From positions 1 to 22,909 of the forward strand of contig JAZPYO010000027.1 of assembly GCA_045544195.1 (NCBI GenBank): DNA of 22,909 bases, in the 5' to 3' direction. The DNA is from RGIG7213 sp045544195 (GTDB lineage Bacteria > Bacillota > Clostridia > Oscillospirales > CAG-272). Under the pieces are notes generated by a model. The model searched no databases, was not told the DNA's origin, and saw only the letters and a list, made by a program, of their open reading frames with translations. Positions 7,849-15,184 of the stretch are shown piece after piece (position 1 is the first letter of the stretch; every line of letters begins with the position of its first letter). The position numbers and the translations under genes are program-made.

Positions 7849-7889
7849 AAAAAACGCACCTTTGTCGGTAGACAAAAGTGCGTTTTTTT
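7849..7889. terminator. bidirectional terminator at the array end
   Basis: acgcac (7854-7859) pairs with gtgcgt (7878-7883), with inner tttgtc/gacaaa, between an A-run and a T-run. On the minus strand it follows the GNAT gene. The sequence is almost the same as the tRNA-Ser terminator at 18288-18327, including the following TTGTTG. Confidence 0.85.
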
Positions 7890-7953
7890 GTTGCCTTAAA
7901 CGAGTAAAAATGTGTCTAAATTTAGGTAAAAATGAACAAAAGGTCAACTTCAA

Positions 7954-8382
7954 TTATAAAACAAAACTTACAAAAGAACCGGCAATAGACCCGTCTGGCA
8001 TTTTTACAGGACTAACGGAGAATTTGTTTTTCAGCCATAAGCGATGTGACGGCACGTTTCCAATATCGCAATATGCCCGAACTTGATATACTTTTTCTTC
8101 TTTTGCAATATTGATAATTGCTTTTAACATATTAGATGCTATCCCCTGACAGCGCAAGTTTGTATATATAACCTCAATGATGTTGATAAATATTTCATTT
8201 TGATCAACAGGTGCAGGAATTTTTCTTTTGAACCCCCAAAGGTAACCGACAATGGTATCTTCAATTTGGGCAACGATGAAATAACCGCCATCGCGTACTA
8301 CATTTTTGATGTTTGGATAATCATTCAATAATTTTTGTTTTTCCGCATCGGTGCCAATGCGTATAATTACTTTATCATGCAT
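7954..8382 (-). CDS. GNAT-family N-acetyltransferase
   Basis: 142 residues. The acetyl-CoA binding motif is LRCQGIASNML (R/Q-x-x-G-x-A type), preceded by the core strand IFINIIEVIYTN and followed by a C-terminal NVPSHRLWLKNKFSV helix typical of GNAT folds. Acceptor unknown; amino-group acetylation of a protein, aminoglycoside or small metabolite is possible. The ATG at 8382 overlaps the end of the preceding four-helix gene by 8 nt, and AAGGAGAG lies 6 nt upstream, so the two are translationally coupled. The downstream terminator and palindrome array end the unit. Confidence 0.85.
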   Translation of the reverse strand: MHDKVIIRIGTDAEKQKLLNDYPNIKNVVRDGGYFIVAQIEDTIVGYLWGFKRKIPAPVDQNEIFINIIEVIYTNLRCQGIASNMLKAIINIAKEEKVYQVRAYCDIGNVPSHRLWLKNKFSVSPVKMPDGSIAGSFVSFVL

Positions 8383-8725
8383 GATTGCTCTCCTTTAGCG
8401 TTTTACAACTCGCAATCAATATTCGTCTTATACGACCGCAAAGATTTAGATAATTTTTATAGTTTTCTTCATCAATACCATTTGTATTGAATAACAACTG
8501 CAACCATCCTTCAGTTTCGCTACATTCTTTAAGGGCAATTTCAAATTTCGAAAGCATATCCGCCTTGCTCTGTCCGTAATTGGCTTCACGGATATTTGCA
8601 TACACACTGCTTGAACTTTTGCGAATTTGGAAAAGAGTGTTGGAAGAGGCTTTTATACTTTGACAAAGCAGCTCAATATCGGTCGCAAGCTGTTCCGAAT
8701 AGATCAGTAAATAGTTTTTCGCCAT
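8375..8725 (-). CDS. four-helix bundle protein (S23/TIGR02436-like)
   Basis: 116 residues, almost wholly helical, with the family-like segment SSSVYANIREANYGQSKADM followed by FEIALKECSETEGWLQLL, matching four-helix-bundle proteins of the S23/TIGR02436 group. That group includes the Avd accessory proteins of diversity-generating retroelements, but no reverse transcriptase or template/variable repeat pair is seen here. Function unknown; family members often bind nucleic acid or form oligomers. First gene of a two-gene unit with the overlapping GNAT, with GGGAGTG before the ATG and a good promoter just upstream. Confidence 0.8.
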   Translation of the reverse strand: MAKNYLLIYSEQLATDIELLCQSIKASSNTLFQIRKSSSSVYANIREANYGQSKADMLSKFEIALKECSETEGWLQLLFNTNGIDEENYKNYLNLCGRIRRILIASCKTLKESNHA

Positions 8726-8746
8726 ATAATCACTCCCTTCGAGGGT

Positions 8747-8775
8747 ATTATATCACATTTTATAGACTAATTCAA
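8747..8775 (-). promoter_or_regulatory. promoter of the four-helix/GNAT unit
   Basis: On the minus strand: TTGAAT (complement of 8770-8775), 17 bp, TATAAT (complement of 8747-8752) preceded by TGA. Confidence 0.75.
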
Positions 8776-8995
8776 GAGCTTTTTGCCAGCTCGCATCCCA
8801 ATCACGCCGAAGGCGTGTATATCATCCGCAACTTGTTGCGGTATATCATCAATGCGAAGTGTTGTATATCATCAAGCCGCAGGAGAGATACAGCCCCAAA
8901 GGGGCTGATGAGATACAAGGGCGGTTTGCCGCCCTTGATGATATGCACCGCACGTTGTGCGGCGATGATATGCCAAGCCTGCGGCTTGGATAAAC
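8776..8995. repeat. palindrome array, ATATCATC-linker family
   Basis: Palindromes (cacgccgaaggcgtg; cgcaacttgttgcg; agccccaaaggggct; caagggcggtttgccgcccttg; ccgcacgttgtgcgg; ccaagcctgcggcttgg) are joined by gTATATCATC linkers on the left and GATGATATgc linkers on the right, so the whole array is itself an inverted repeat. It lies between the tRNA-Gln terminator and the promoter of the four-helix/GNAT unit. Confidence 0.8.
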
Positions 8996-9032
8996 AAAAA
9001 GAGAACTTTTGGTAGACAAAAGTTCTCTTTTT
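8996..9032 (-). terminator. terminator of tRNA-Gln
   Basis: A perfect 15-16 bp stem (8996-9010 with 9018-9032) with A- and T-rich outer ends, starting two bases after the tRNA CCA on the minus strand. Confidence 0.9.
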
Positions 9033-9034
9033 GT

Positions 9035-9108
9035 TGGCTGCGGATGAAGGATTTGAACCCTCACATACAGAGTCAGAGTCTGCTGTGCTACCCTTACACA
9101 AATCCGCA
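9035..9108 (-). tRNA. tRNA-Gln (anticodon CTG)
   Basis: The acceptor stem TGCGGAT/ATCCGCA (9102-9108 with 9039-9045) begins with the U1-A72 pair typical of tRNA-Gln, has discriminator G and an encoded CCA (9035-9037). The anticodon loop reads CTCTGAC, giving CTG (codon CAG). The T-loop GTTCAAAT is intact. Confidence 0.95.
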
Positions 9109-9150
9109 ATATTCAGTTTTGCAATCCGTGTTCCGCTTGGAACGTTCGTT

Positions 9151-9179
9151 ATTATAGCAGAAAAAAATCCATTTGTCAA
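9151..9179 (-). promoter_or_regulatory. tRNA-Gln promoter
   Basis: On the minus strand: TTGACA (complement of 9174-9179), 17 bp, TATAAT (complement of 9151-9156); both perfect. Confidence 0.85.
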
Positions 9180-9279
9180 CACCTAAATCGAAATTTTTTC
9201 AATTTTTTTTGCATTTTCTCCTTTTCAGCGAAAAATAATATTTTTTGAGGATTTTGAAATGTAAAATTAAATAAAACTA

Positions 9280-9308
9280 TTGCATTTTAAGAAAACTTGT
9301 GGTACAAT
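9280..9308 (+). promoter_or_regulatory. promoter of the potABCD operon
   Basis: TTGCAT at 9280-9285, 17 bp, TACAAT at 9303-9308 with TGG giving an extended -10. The predicted leader from about 9315 to 9447 is some 130 nt long. Confidence 0.75.
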
Positions 9309-9447
9309 CTGCAACGGATGTTTTCTTTCTTTTTCCCTAAAAGGCGACAAGCCTTTCGGGTTTGCCTTCCTTGGCGGTTTCAAAAGGGGAGAGGGTGTCT
9401 TTTTATCTTTATATAATTCTGTGCATTATAAGGAGTATTTATGCGGA
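9309..9447 (+). other. potA 5' leader with a competing out-of-frame ATG
   Basis: The leader contains a small hairpin (aaaggc...gcctttc, about 9340-9358), no recognised riboswitch and no clear terminator. AAGGAG (9430-9435) is spaced 5 nt from an ATG at 9441 that opens a 15-codon frame ending at 9488, overlapping the potA start out of frame. The potA ATG at 9448 is 12 nt from the same ribosome site. Confidence 0.5.
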
Positions 9448-10569
9448 ATGGAAAAAAATGTTTTAATCGAGCTGAAAAATATCACTAAGGCCTTTGACGG
9501 CGAGCCTGTATTGAAGGGCATAAACCTTGATATTCACGATAAAGAATTCGTGACTCTTTTAGGTCCGTCAGGCTGCGGTAAAACTACGACCCTGCGTATT
9601 ATCGGCGGCTTTGAATCCCCTGATTCAGGCGATGTTTTTTTTGACGGTAAGCTTATAAACGACGTTCCCCCATATAAAAGAAATGTTAATACCGTATTTC
9701 AAAGATATGCTTTGTTTCCGCATTTGAATGTCTTTGAAAATATTGCTTTCGGTTTAAGACTCAAAAACAGACCTGACAAAGAAATTGCTGAAAAAGTAAA
9801 AGAAATGCTCAAGCTCGTTAACCTCAAGGGCTTTGAAAAAAGAAGCGTCACCACGCTTTCAGGCGGTCAGCAGCAGCGCGTCGCCATTGCAAGAGCTCTT
9901 GTGAACGACCCTGAAATACTTTTACTTGATGAGCCTCTGGGCGCTCTTGACTTAAAGCTCCGCAAGGATATGCAGAACGAGCTGAAGAATATCCAGGTCA
10001 AGACAGGTATAACGTTTATATACGTTACACATGATCAGGAGGAAGCTTTGTCCATGTCCGATACTGTCGTTGTTATGAACGACGGCGAAATACTCCAGAT
10101 AGGTACTCCTCAGGATATATACAATGAGCCTGCAAACGCATTTGTAGCTGATTTTATCGGTGAATCAAACCTCATCTTCGGTACGATGATTGATGATTAT
10201 AAGGTGCGTTTTTCGGGTCATACTTTTGATTGCCTTGACTGCGGCTTTGAAAAGAACGAGCCTGTTGACATCGTTGTTCGCCCTGAGGATGTCGATATAG
10301 TTCCCAAAGAAAAGGGAATGCTCTACGGAACGGTGTCAAACGTTACGTTTATGGGCGTTCACTATGAAATAATAGTAGTTGTAAACGATTACAAATGGAT
10401 GATACAGACTACTGATTACTGCGGAGTCGGTGAGCAGATCGGTCTGTATATTGAGCCTGACGCTATCCACGTTATGAAAAAATCCGAATATTCTGATATG
10501 GTCGGAGATTATTCCTCATACAGTGAGGAGCATGAGCATCTTTCTGATATCGTGGAGGAGGAAGAATAA
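9448..10569 (+). CDS. potA: spermidine/putrescine ABC transporter ATP-binding protein
   Basis: 373 residues; energises polyamine import from the inner face of the membrane. Visible motifs: Walker A GPSGCGKT (39-46), Q-loop Gln85, ABC signature LSGGQ (137-141), Walker B ILLLDEP (157-163) and switch His195 (THDQEEAL). A C-terminal TOBE-type regulatory domain follows from about residue 240, as usual in PotA. Start set at ATG 9448; the open frame extends upstream to 9280 but covers the promoter and leader and is not coding. Its TAA overlaps the potB ATG by one base. Identification as Pot rather than an iron or sulfate importer rests on the PotD-type binding protein encoded in the same operon. Confidence 0.93.
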   Translation: MEKNVLIELKNITKAFDGEPVLKGINLDIHDKEFVTLLGPSGCGKTTTLRIIGGFESPDSGDVFFDGKLINDVPPYKRNVNTVFQRYALFPHLNVFENIAFGLRLKNRPDKEIAEKVKEMLKLVNLKGFEKRSVTTLSGGQQQRVAIARALVNDPEILLLDEPLGALDLKLRKDMQNELKNIQVKTGITFIYVTHDQEEALSMSDTVVVMNDGEILQIGTPQDIYNEPANAFVADFIGESNLIFGTMIDDYKVRFSGHTFDCLDCGFEKNEPVDIVVRPEDVDIVPKEKGMLYGTVSNVTFMGVHYEIIVVVNDYKWMIQTTDYCGVGEQIGLYIEPDAIHVMKKSEYSDMVGDYSSYSEEHEHLSDIVEEEE

Positions 10570-11447
10570 TGAACGGTAACGCAAAGGTACGCAAAAAGGT
10601 ACTTGCTGCGTCAAGCAAAAGCACGATAGAGCGTTCGTGGCTTGCACGCATTGCCGCATATCCTCACATAATATGGTCATTATTATTCATAATCGTTCCG
10701 TTGATGTTCGTTGCATATTTTGCATTTACGGATATGAACGGCAGCTTTACGCTCGAAAATATAAAGAATCTTTCAAACTACGGCGAAACGTTCGTTTTGT
10801 CACTGTTTTTCTCCCTTATCGCTACGGTGATCTGTATTATTATCGGTTATCCGTTGGCTTACTTTCTTGCACGACAGAGTCCCAAAAGCCAGAAGATACT
10901 TGTTCTTTTGCTTATGCTTCCGATGTGGATAAGCCTGCTTATAAGAACGTATTCTCTTATGGCACTGCTTGATAACGGCGGTATAATCAGTACGTTTCTG
11001 GTGAGTCTGGGCTTTGAAAAGCTGTCGTTTATCGGAACGGGCGGCGCGGTCATTCTCGGCATGGTATACGATTATCTGCCGTATATGGTATTGCCCATAT
11101 ATACAACTATATCAAAAATAGACAACCGCTATCTTGAAGCAGCGAGCGATCTTGGCTGCAATTCGTTGCAGACGATCAAAAATGTCGTTTTTCCACTTTC
11201 TATTCCCGGAATCATATCGGGTATAACGATGGTTTTTGTACCCTCGATCTCGACATTCTATATATCGCAGAAGCTCGGCGGCGGCTCATTCGATCTTATC
11301 GGTGATACAATAGAAAGACAGTTCCAGAACAAGATGACATACCACACAGGTGCGGCAATTTCTCTTGTCATGATGATACTTATCATAATATCTATCGCTA
11401 TTATGAATAAGTTCTCCGACGGTGACGGAGGTGACATAATTGTTTAA
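10569..11447 (+). CDS. potB: spermidine/putrescine ABC transporter permease
   Basis: 292 residues with six membrane segments. The cytoplasmic EAA loop that docks to PotA reads EAASDLGCNSLQTIKNVVFP, about two thirds of the way along. The N-terminus has a basic, Ser-rich 25-residue cytoplasmic stretch before the first segment (AAYPHIIWSLLFIIVPLMF). Start ATG overlaps the potA stop, so translation is coupled. Pairs with PotC to form the translocation channel. Confidence 0.92.
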   Translation: MNGNAKVRKKVLAASSKSTIERSWLARIAAYPHIIWSLLFIIVPLMFVAYFAFTDMNGSFTLENIKNLSNYGETFVLSLFFSLIATVICIIIGYPLAYFLARQSPKSQKILVLLLMLPMWISLLIRTYSLMALLDNGGIISTFLVSLGFEKLSFIGTGGAVILGMVYDYLPYMVLPIYTTISKIDNRYLEAASDLGCNSLQTIKNVVFPLSIPGIISGITMVFVPSISTFYISQKLGGGSFDLIGDTIERQFQNKMTYHTGAAISLVMMILIIISIAIMNKFSDGDGGDIIV

Positions 11448-12303
11448 GATGAATAAAACAAAGAATGTCATATCGGGTGCTTATATATTCATAGTTATGT
11501 TATTGCTGTATGCACCCATTCTCGTGCTTGTGATATTTTCGTTCAATGAATCGGGAAATCTCGGTCATTTCTCGGGCTTTTCGCTCAAATGGTATTTAGA
11601 GCTGTTCAAGGATGCAACGGCGTTTACGGCGCTTAAGAATACGCTGATATTAGCTGTTGAGTCATCGGCTCTGGCGACGGTCATAGGTACCTTTGCCGCG
11701 CTCGGTATATACCGTATGCAAAACAAGCTCGTAAAATCGCTTGTTACAACTGTAACGAATGTTCCTATGATGAACCCTGATATCGTTACAGGTGTTTCGA
11801 TGATGCTGTTTTTCGTCGCTGTGGCGGGTATATTCAAGTTTCCCAATGCCTTGGGACATGGAACGATGCTTATAGCTCATACGACGTTTAATCTGCCTTA
11901 TGTAATACTGTCAGTGCTTCCTCGCTTCAAGCAGATGGATAAATCTCTGACTGAGGCGGCACTTGACCTCGGATGTACGCCCTCAAAGGCCTTCTTCAAG
12001 GTTGAATTGCCGTTTATCGTTCCGGGCATCGTATCAGGTGCAATGCTCGGTTTTACGCTTTCACTTGATGACTTTGTAATAAGCCATTTCGTAAGCTCAC
12101 CTGATTTTCAGACGTTGCCGCTTTACATTTACAACCAAACGGCGCATAATGTAAAATTCAGTATGTACGCGCTTTGTTCGATAATAATAGCGGTAATACT
12201 ATTACTTATGCTTGCTATAAACTTTATCGGATCAAGATCAGATGCAAAGCGTACGTTTGGCAAAAATGTAAAGACTGAAAAAAGAAATCTTGCAAAGCAT
12301 TGA
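11440..12303 (+). CDS. potC: spermidine/putrescine ABC transporter permease
   Basis: 287 residues, six membrane segments, with the EAA loop EAALDLGCTPSKAFFKVELP followed by the PotC-typical LSLDDFVISHFVS. The start is ambiguous: TTG at 11440 is 8 nt downstream of GGAGG (11427-11431) and overlaps potB by 8 nt, whereas the first ATG (11449) is 17 nt from GGAGG; TTG is preferred. Ends 22 bp before potD. Forms the membrane channel with PotB. Confidence 0.92.
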   Translation: MFKMNKTKNVISGAYIFIVMLLLYAPILVLVIFSFNESGNLGHFSGFSLKWYLELFKDATAFTALKNTLILAVESSALATVIGTFAALGIYRMQNKLVKSLVTTVTNVPMMNPDIVTGVSMMLFFVAVAGIFKFPNALGHGTMLIAHTTFNLPYVILSVLPRFKQMDKSLTEAALDLGCTPSKAFFKVELPFIVPGIVSGAMLGFTLSLDDFVISHFVSSPDFQTLPLYIYNQTAHNVKFSMYALCSIIIAVILLLMLAINFIGSRSDAKRTFGKNVKTEKRNLAKH

Positions 12304-12325
12304 ATAAAAGAAAGGAATATACAAA

Positions 12326-13579
12326 ATGAAAATAAACAGAATTGCTTCCGTTTTGATCCTTGCATTTACGCTTACGGCAATCATACTTTCAACAAGCGCA
12401 TGCGGTGAAAATAACAGCGATGAAAACACGCTTTACGTTTACAACTGGGGTGAATATATCTCCGACGGATCTGACGGTACGCTTAACGTAAATCAGGAAT
12501 TTGAAAAGTGGTACGAAAAAACATACGGAAAAAAGATCACTGTTAATTATTCAACGTATTCTTCCAATGAGGATATGTATGCAAAGCTCAGCAGCGGCGC
12601 TGTATCGTATGATGTTATTATCCCGTCTGACTATATGATCGAAAGAATGATAAAAGAGGATATGCTTGCAGAGCTTGATTACAGCAATATCCCAAATGCA
12701 CAGTATATAGATCCTAAGTTTACAGGTGAAGGCGCGTATTACGATCCTGACGGCAAATTCTCCGTTCCGTATACGTACGGTATGGTAGGCGTCATTTATA
12801 ACACCAAGGAGGTTCCAAGCACAGAGGCTTCTATCGGAAGCTGGGAGCTTATGTGGAACGAGAATTATAAGGGCAATATTCTGCAGTTCAACAATTCACG
12901 TGATGCGTTCGGTACGGCACAGTATTATTTGCAGCTTGATGTGAATGACAATAATGCGGAAAGCTGGCAGAAGGCATATGAAAAGCTTCTTGAGCAGAAG
13001 CCCATCGTACAGGGCTATGTTATGGACGAGATATTCAACAAAATGTCCTCAGGCTCTGCGGCGGTAGCTTCTTACTATGCAGGCGACTTTCTGACGATGT
13101 ACGGCGATAACGAGGACCTTGCGTTCTACTATCCGAAGGAGGGAACTAACATATTCGTAGATGCTATGTGTGTTCCCAAATGCACACGCAATCAGGAGCT
13201 TGCGGAGCTTTACATCAACTTTATGCTCAGTGAGGAAATAGCGGTTGCGAATGCTGAATATATCTGCTATGCAAGCCCGAATACGCTTGTTGTTGAAAAC
13301 GAGGATTATCTTGAAGCTATGGCAGAGGTACATCCCGATGCTATCGACATTCTGTATAATCAGGCGGAGAGCGTTCCTACACAGTATTATAAGAACCTTT
13401 CTACTGAACAGCTTGAGCGTCTTAACTCACTGTGGGACGACCTTAAGATCGAAAGCTCTATCGGCACTACAGTGTATATTTTTGCAGGTATTATAATAGC
13501 CGTTCTTATAGCTGTAATAGCAGTTAGCGCAGTTAAAAAGTCGAAGAATAAAAAAATGTGGGAAGAATCTGAAAACTGA
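12326..13579 (+). CDS. potD: polyamine-binding lipoprotein with extra C-terminal membrane anchor
   Basis: 417 residues. A signal peptide ends at the lipobox-like STSAC (Cys26); the mature N-terminus TLYVYNWGEYIS is characteristic of PotD-type binding proteins, which capture spermidine or putrescine outside the cell and deliver it to PotBC. Also visible are YDVIIPSDYMIERM and the late SPNTLV segment. Unusually, residues about 383-403 (VYIFAGIIIAVLIAVIAVSAV) form a hydrophobic helix followed by a Lys-rich cytoplasmic-looking tail (KKSKNKKMWEESEN), so the protein could be anchored at both ends. AAAGGA precedes the ATG; last gene of the operon, with a terminator directly after it. Confidence 0.92.
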   Translation: MKINRIASVLILAFTLTAIILSTSACGENNSDENTLYVYNWGEYISDGSDGTLNVNQEFEKWYEKTYGKKITVNYSTYSSNEDMYAKLSSGAVSYDVIIPSDYMIERMIKEDMLAELDYSNIPNAQYIDPKFTGEGAYYDPDGKFSVPYTYGMVGVIYNTKEVPSTEASIGSWELMWNENYKGNILQFNNSRDAFGTAQYYLQLDVNDNNAESWQKAYEKLLEQKPIVQGYVMDEIFNKMSSGSAAVASYYAGDFLTMYGDNEDLAFYYPKEGTNIFVDAMCVPKCTRNQELAELYINFMLSEEIAVANAEYICYASPNTLVVENEDYLEAMAEVHPDAIDILYNQAESVPTQYYKNLSTEQLERLNSLWDDLKIESSIGTTVYIFAGIIIAVLIAVIAVSAVKKSKNKKMWEESEN

Positions 13580-13590
13580 AATAAATAACG

Positions 13591-13628
13591 AACGCACGGT
13601 GTCATTAAGCTGATACCGTGCGTTGATT
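13591..13628 (+). terminator. terminator of the potABCD operon
   Basis: A 10-bp perfect stem (13591-13600 with 13615-13624), 14-nt loop, then gatttt. It lies 11 nt after the potD stop. Confidence 0.8.
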
Positions 13629-13643
13629 TTATGTATGAAACGC

Positions 13644-14057
13644 TTATTTTATTAGATCTTGAAACGGCTTTATCAATTCGGAATTGTAATAGCTGTACTC
13701 TATTTTTCCGTATGTTCCCGATTTGAGCCGGCGGCTTTCACCGACAACGGTAGCATATAGCCATATTGCCCAATTGTATTTATCTCTTTTGGCGATCTCT
13801 TTGGCTTGCTCCTCTGTGAAACAGGTTATGAAATATATGTAGTCGCTGTCAGCGTCTTCGGAAATATTTGCTTTTATGTAGCAAAGCTCTGAGCTTTCGG
13901 ATTCGTCCTTATGCTCTCCGTGCGAAACATAATATCCTGCATCTTCATACGCTTTTATGATGTCATCACAGGATATATCCTTTATTTCTGATCTGCTACA
14001 GGCAAAAAGCGATAACATAAACGCAAAAATTAAAAGTGCTGATACGGCTTTTCTCAT
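13644..14057 (-). CDS. small lipoprotein, unknown function
   Basis: 137 residues. The signal peptide has lipobox LFAC (Cys20). The mature part is a small acidic domain with scattered aromatic residues (DAGYYVSHGEH, SDYIYFITCFTEEQAKEIAKR, KSGTYGKIEYSYYNSELI) and three further cysteines. No family is recognised. AAAGGAG lies 9 nt before the ATG. It is convergent with potD and may share the terminator region; monocistronic. Confidence 0.75.
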   Translation of the reverse strand: MRKAVSALLIFAFMLSLFACSRSEIKDISCDDIIKAYEDAGYYVSHGEHKDESESSELCYIKANISEDADSDYIYFITCFTEEQAKEIAKRDKYNWAIWLYATVVGESRRLKSGTYGKIEYSYYNSELIKPFQDLIK

Positions 14058-14111
14058 TTTGATATCTCCTTTTCGGTATGATATGCATTAAGCATTTTTC
14101 GTGGATTAATA

Positions 14112-15047
14112 TCATGTAAATTGCTCTACGGTGCGAATTTGCAACGTGTCCACATCTTCAAATATATAGACCGTATAAAGTATATTTTCGTATCCTTTTC
14201 CTACTTTCCGTTTTTGCTCTACAAAACGCATCGGCTTGCCGCTTTTTGAAACCGGCCATTCGCCTCCTTGTATCCACCTTGGGTATTTTGTTCCCTCAAT
14301 ATGAAATTCCTTTTTGATAAGCTCCCTTATGAGCTTTTTTCTTTTTGCTTTCGGAAGGGATTCGGGGGCTTGTTCAACAATTTTTTCTATGATATTGTTT
14401 TCGTCTATCTCGTGCCCCTCTATATATTCGGGACAAACCTCATCAATAAATGAAGCTTTTTCGTATAATGATTCGCTTTTTAAAATAGTTTCATCGGGAT
14501 AGATCTCCGTCATAAGACCGTATAACCACGATTGAATGTTTACGCACGTCCACAGCTTACTGCTTGTTTTATTGTAAGAGTACATCTTTTTTACGTCATA
14601 CGGCACCTGTCTTAAAACAAAGTGATCTTCTTCAAAGAATTCCTTTACAGATGTGCAAATCTCTTGCACGTATGAAGATTTGTACGAATCCGGAGCATCG
14701 AGGACTTTTTTATAATTGCACAGTAAAAGGCTCATAGTATCAGTAAAGGGAACTGAGCCTGCATCAGAGCCATTCAACAGATCAACAAGCTTTTTAGCTC
14801 GTTCAACGTCTGTGATTTTGCATAGCTGCTTATAAGATTCATATATTTCCTGACGCTTGGAATGTGAAATACCGTCTAAAAAATAATCTATTTTCACTTG
14901 AAGCTCATCTTCAAATGCTTTATCTTGAGGTATGATGCTTTGAAGCCAATCAAGAACGTGACGATCTGATTCAAGATATGCGTAAAAATCTTCGGGTGCA
15001 TATGTTCCCTCAATAAAATCAATGATCCTTCTTTTATAGTCTATCAT
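14112..15047 (-). CDS. uncharacterised cytoplasmic protein with C-terminal WIQ...EWP domain
   Basis: 311 residues, soluble, mostly helical for the first 200 residues (IDFIEGTYAPEDFYAYLES, then a Lys-rich helix SLPKAKRKKLIRELIKKEF). The last 60 residues form a compact beta-rich module: PRWIQGGEWP, SGKPMRFVEQKRK, YTVYIFEDVDTLQIRTVEQF. I have the impression of similar C-terminal modules in Clostridial hypothetical or immunity-like proteins but cannot name a family. The start ATG at 15047 is preceded by AAAGGCGGTG and a good promoter at 15072-15100; the longer frame to 15152 covers that promoter. Last member of the minus-strand accessory stack below the tRNA-Ser genes. Confidence 0.65.
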   Translation of the reverse strand: MIDYKRRIIDFIEGTYAPEDFYAYLESDRHVLDWLQSIIPQDKAFEDELQVKIDYFLDGISHSKRQEIYESYKQLCKITDVERAKKLVDLLNGSDAGSVPFTDTMSLLLCNYKKVLDAPDSYKSSYVQEICTSVKEFFEEDHFVLRQVPYDVKKMYSYNKTSSKLWTCVNIQSWLYGLMTEIYPDETILKSESLYEKASFIDEVCPEYIEGHEIDENNIIEKIVEQAPESLPKAKRKKLIRELIKKEFHIEGTKYPRWIQGGEWPVSKSGKPMRFVEQKRKVGKGYENILYTVYIFEDVDTLQIRTVEQFT

Positions 15048-15071
15048 CCGTGCACCGCCTTTCTTGGCTTT

Positions 15072-15100
15072 ATTGTAGCACATTTTTGCAAATAAATCAA
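15072..15100 (-). promoter_or_regulatory. promoter of the 311-residue protein gene
   Basis: On the minus strand: TTGATT (complement of 15095-15100), 17 bp, TACAAT (complement of 15072-15077). The spacer tatttgcaaaaatgtgc is close to those of the promoters at 7615, 16130 and 18053. Confidence 0.75.
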
Positions 15101-15140
15101 GGCGAATCCGTCCGCATAGCGAGCTGTGGCAAATATCGTT

Positions 15141-15163
15141 GAAAAAACGCACAAACGGTGCGT
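15141..15163 (-). terminator. terminator of the XRE regulator gene
   Basis: On the minus strand acgcac (complement of 15158-15163) pairs with gtgcgt (complement of 15047-offset segment 15147-15152), followed by TTTTTT (15142-15147). It is a short relative of the tRNA-Ser terminator hairpin. Confidence 0.75.
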
Positions 15164-15184
15164 AGTGTTACAATTTCACGGATG

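Noticed and set aside
7706..8086. Plus-strand open frame through array A into the GNAT region
   Set aside because: It is a by-product of the array and of the antisense of the GNAT gene; no ribosome site or family match.
8375..8725. Diversity-generating retroelement accessory (Avd) locus
   Set aside because: No reverse transcriptase, template repeat or variable repeat lies nearby; only the general helical family resemblance remains.
7070..8995. CRISPR array
   Set aside because: Units are palindromes of unequal length and sequence with short linkers that reverse orientation; there are no constant 25-40 bp repeats with unique spacers.
8802..9182. Open frames on the minus strand across the tRNA-Gln region
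   Set aside because: They translate the tRNA gene, its terminator and the palindrome array; the tRNA cloverleaf explains the sequence.
9280..9447. N-terminal extension of PotA
   Set aside because: Covers the promoter and leader, has no ribosome site, and PotA proteins start at the equivalent of ATG 9448.
9309..9447. Polyamine or other riboswitch in the potA leader
   Set aside because: Only a small hairpin and no recognised aptamer or terminator/antiterminator pair could be seen.
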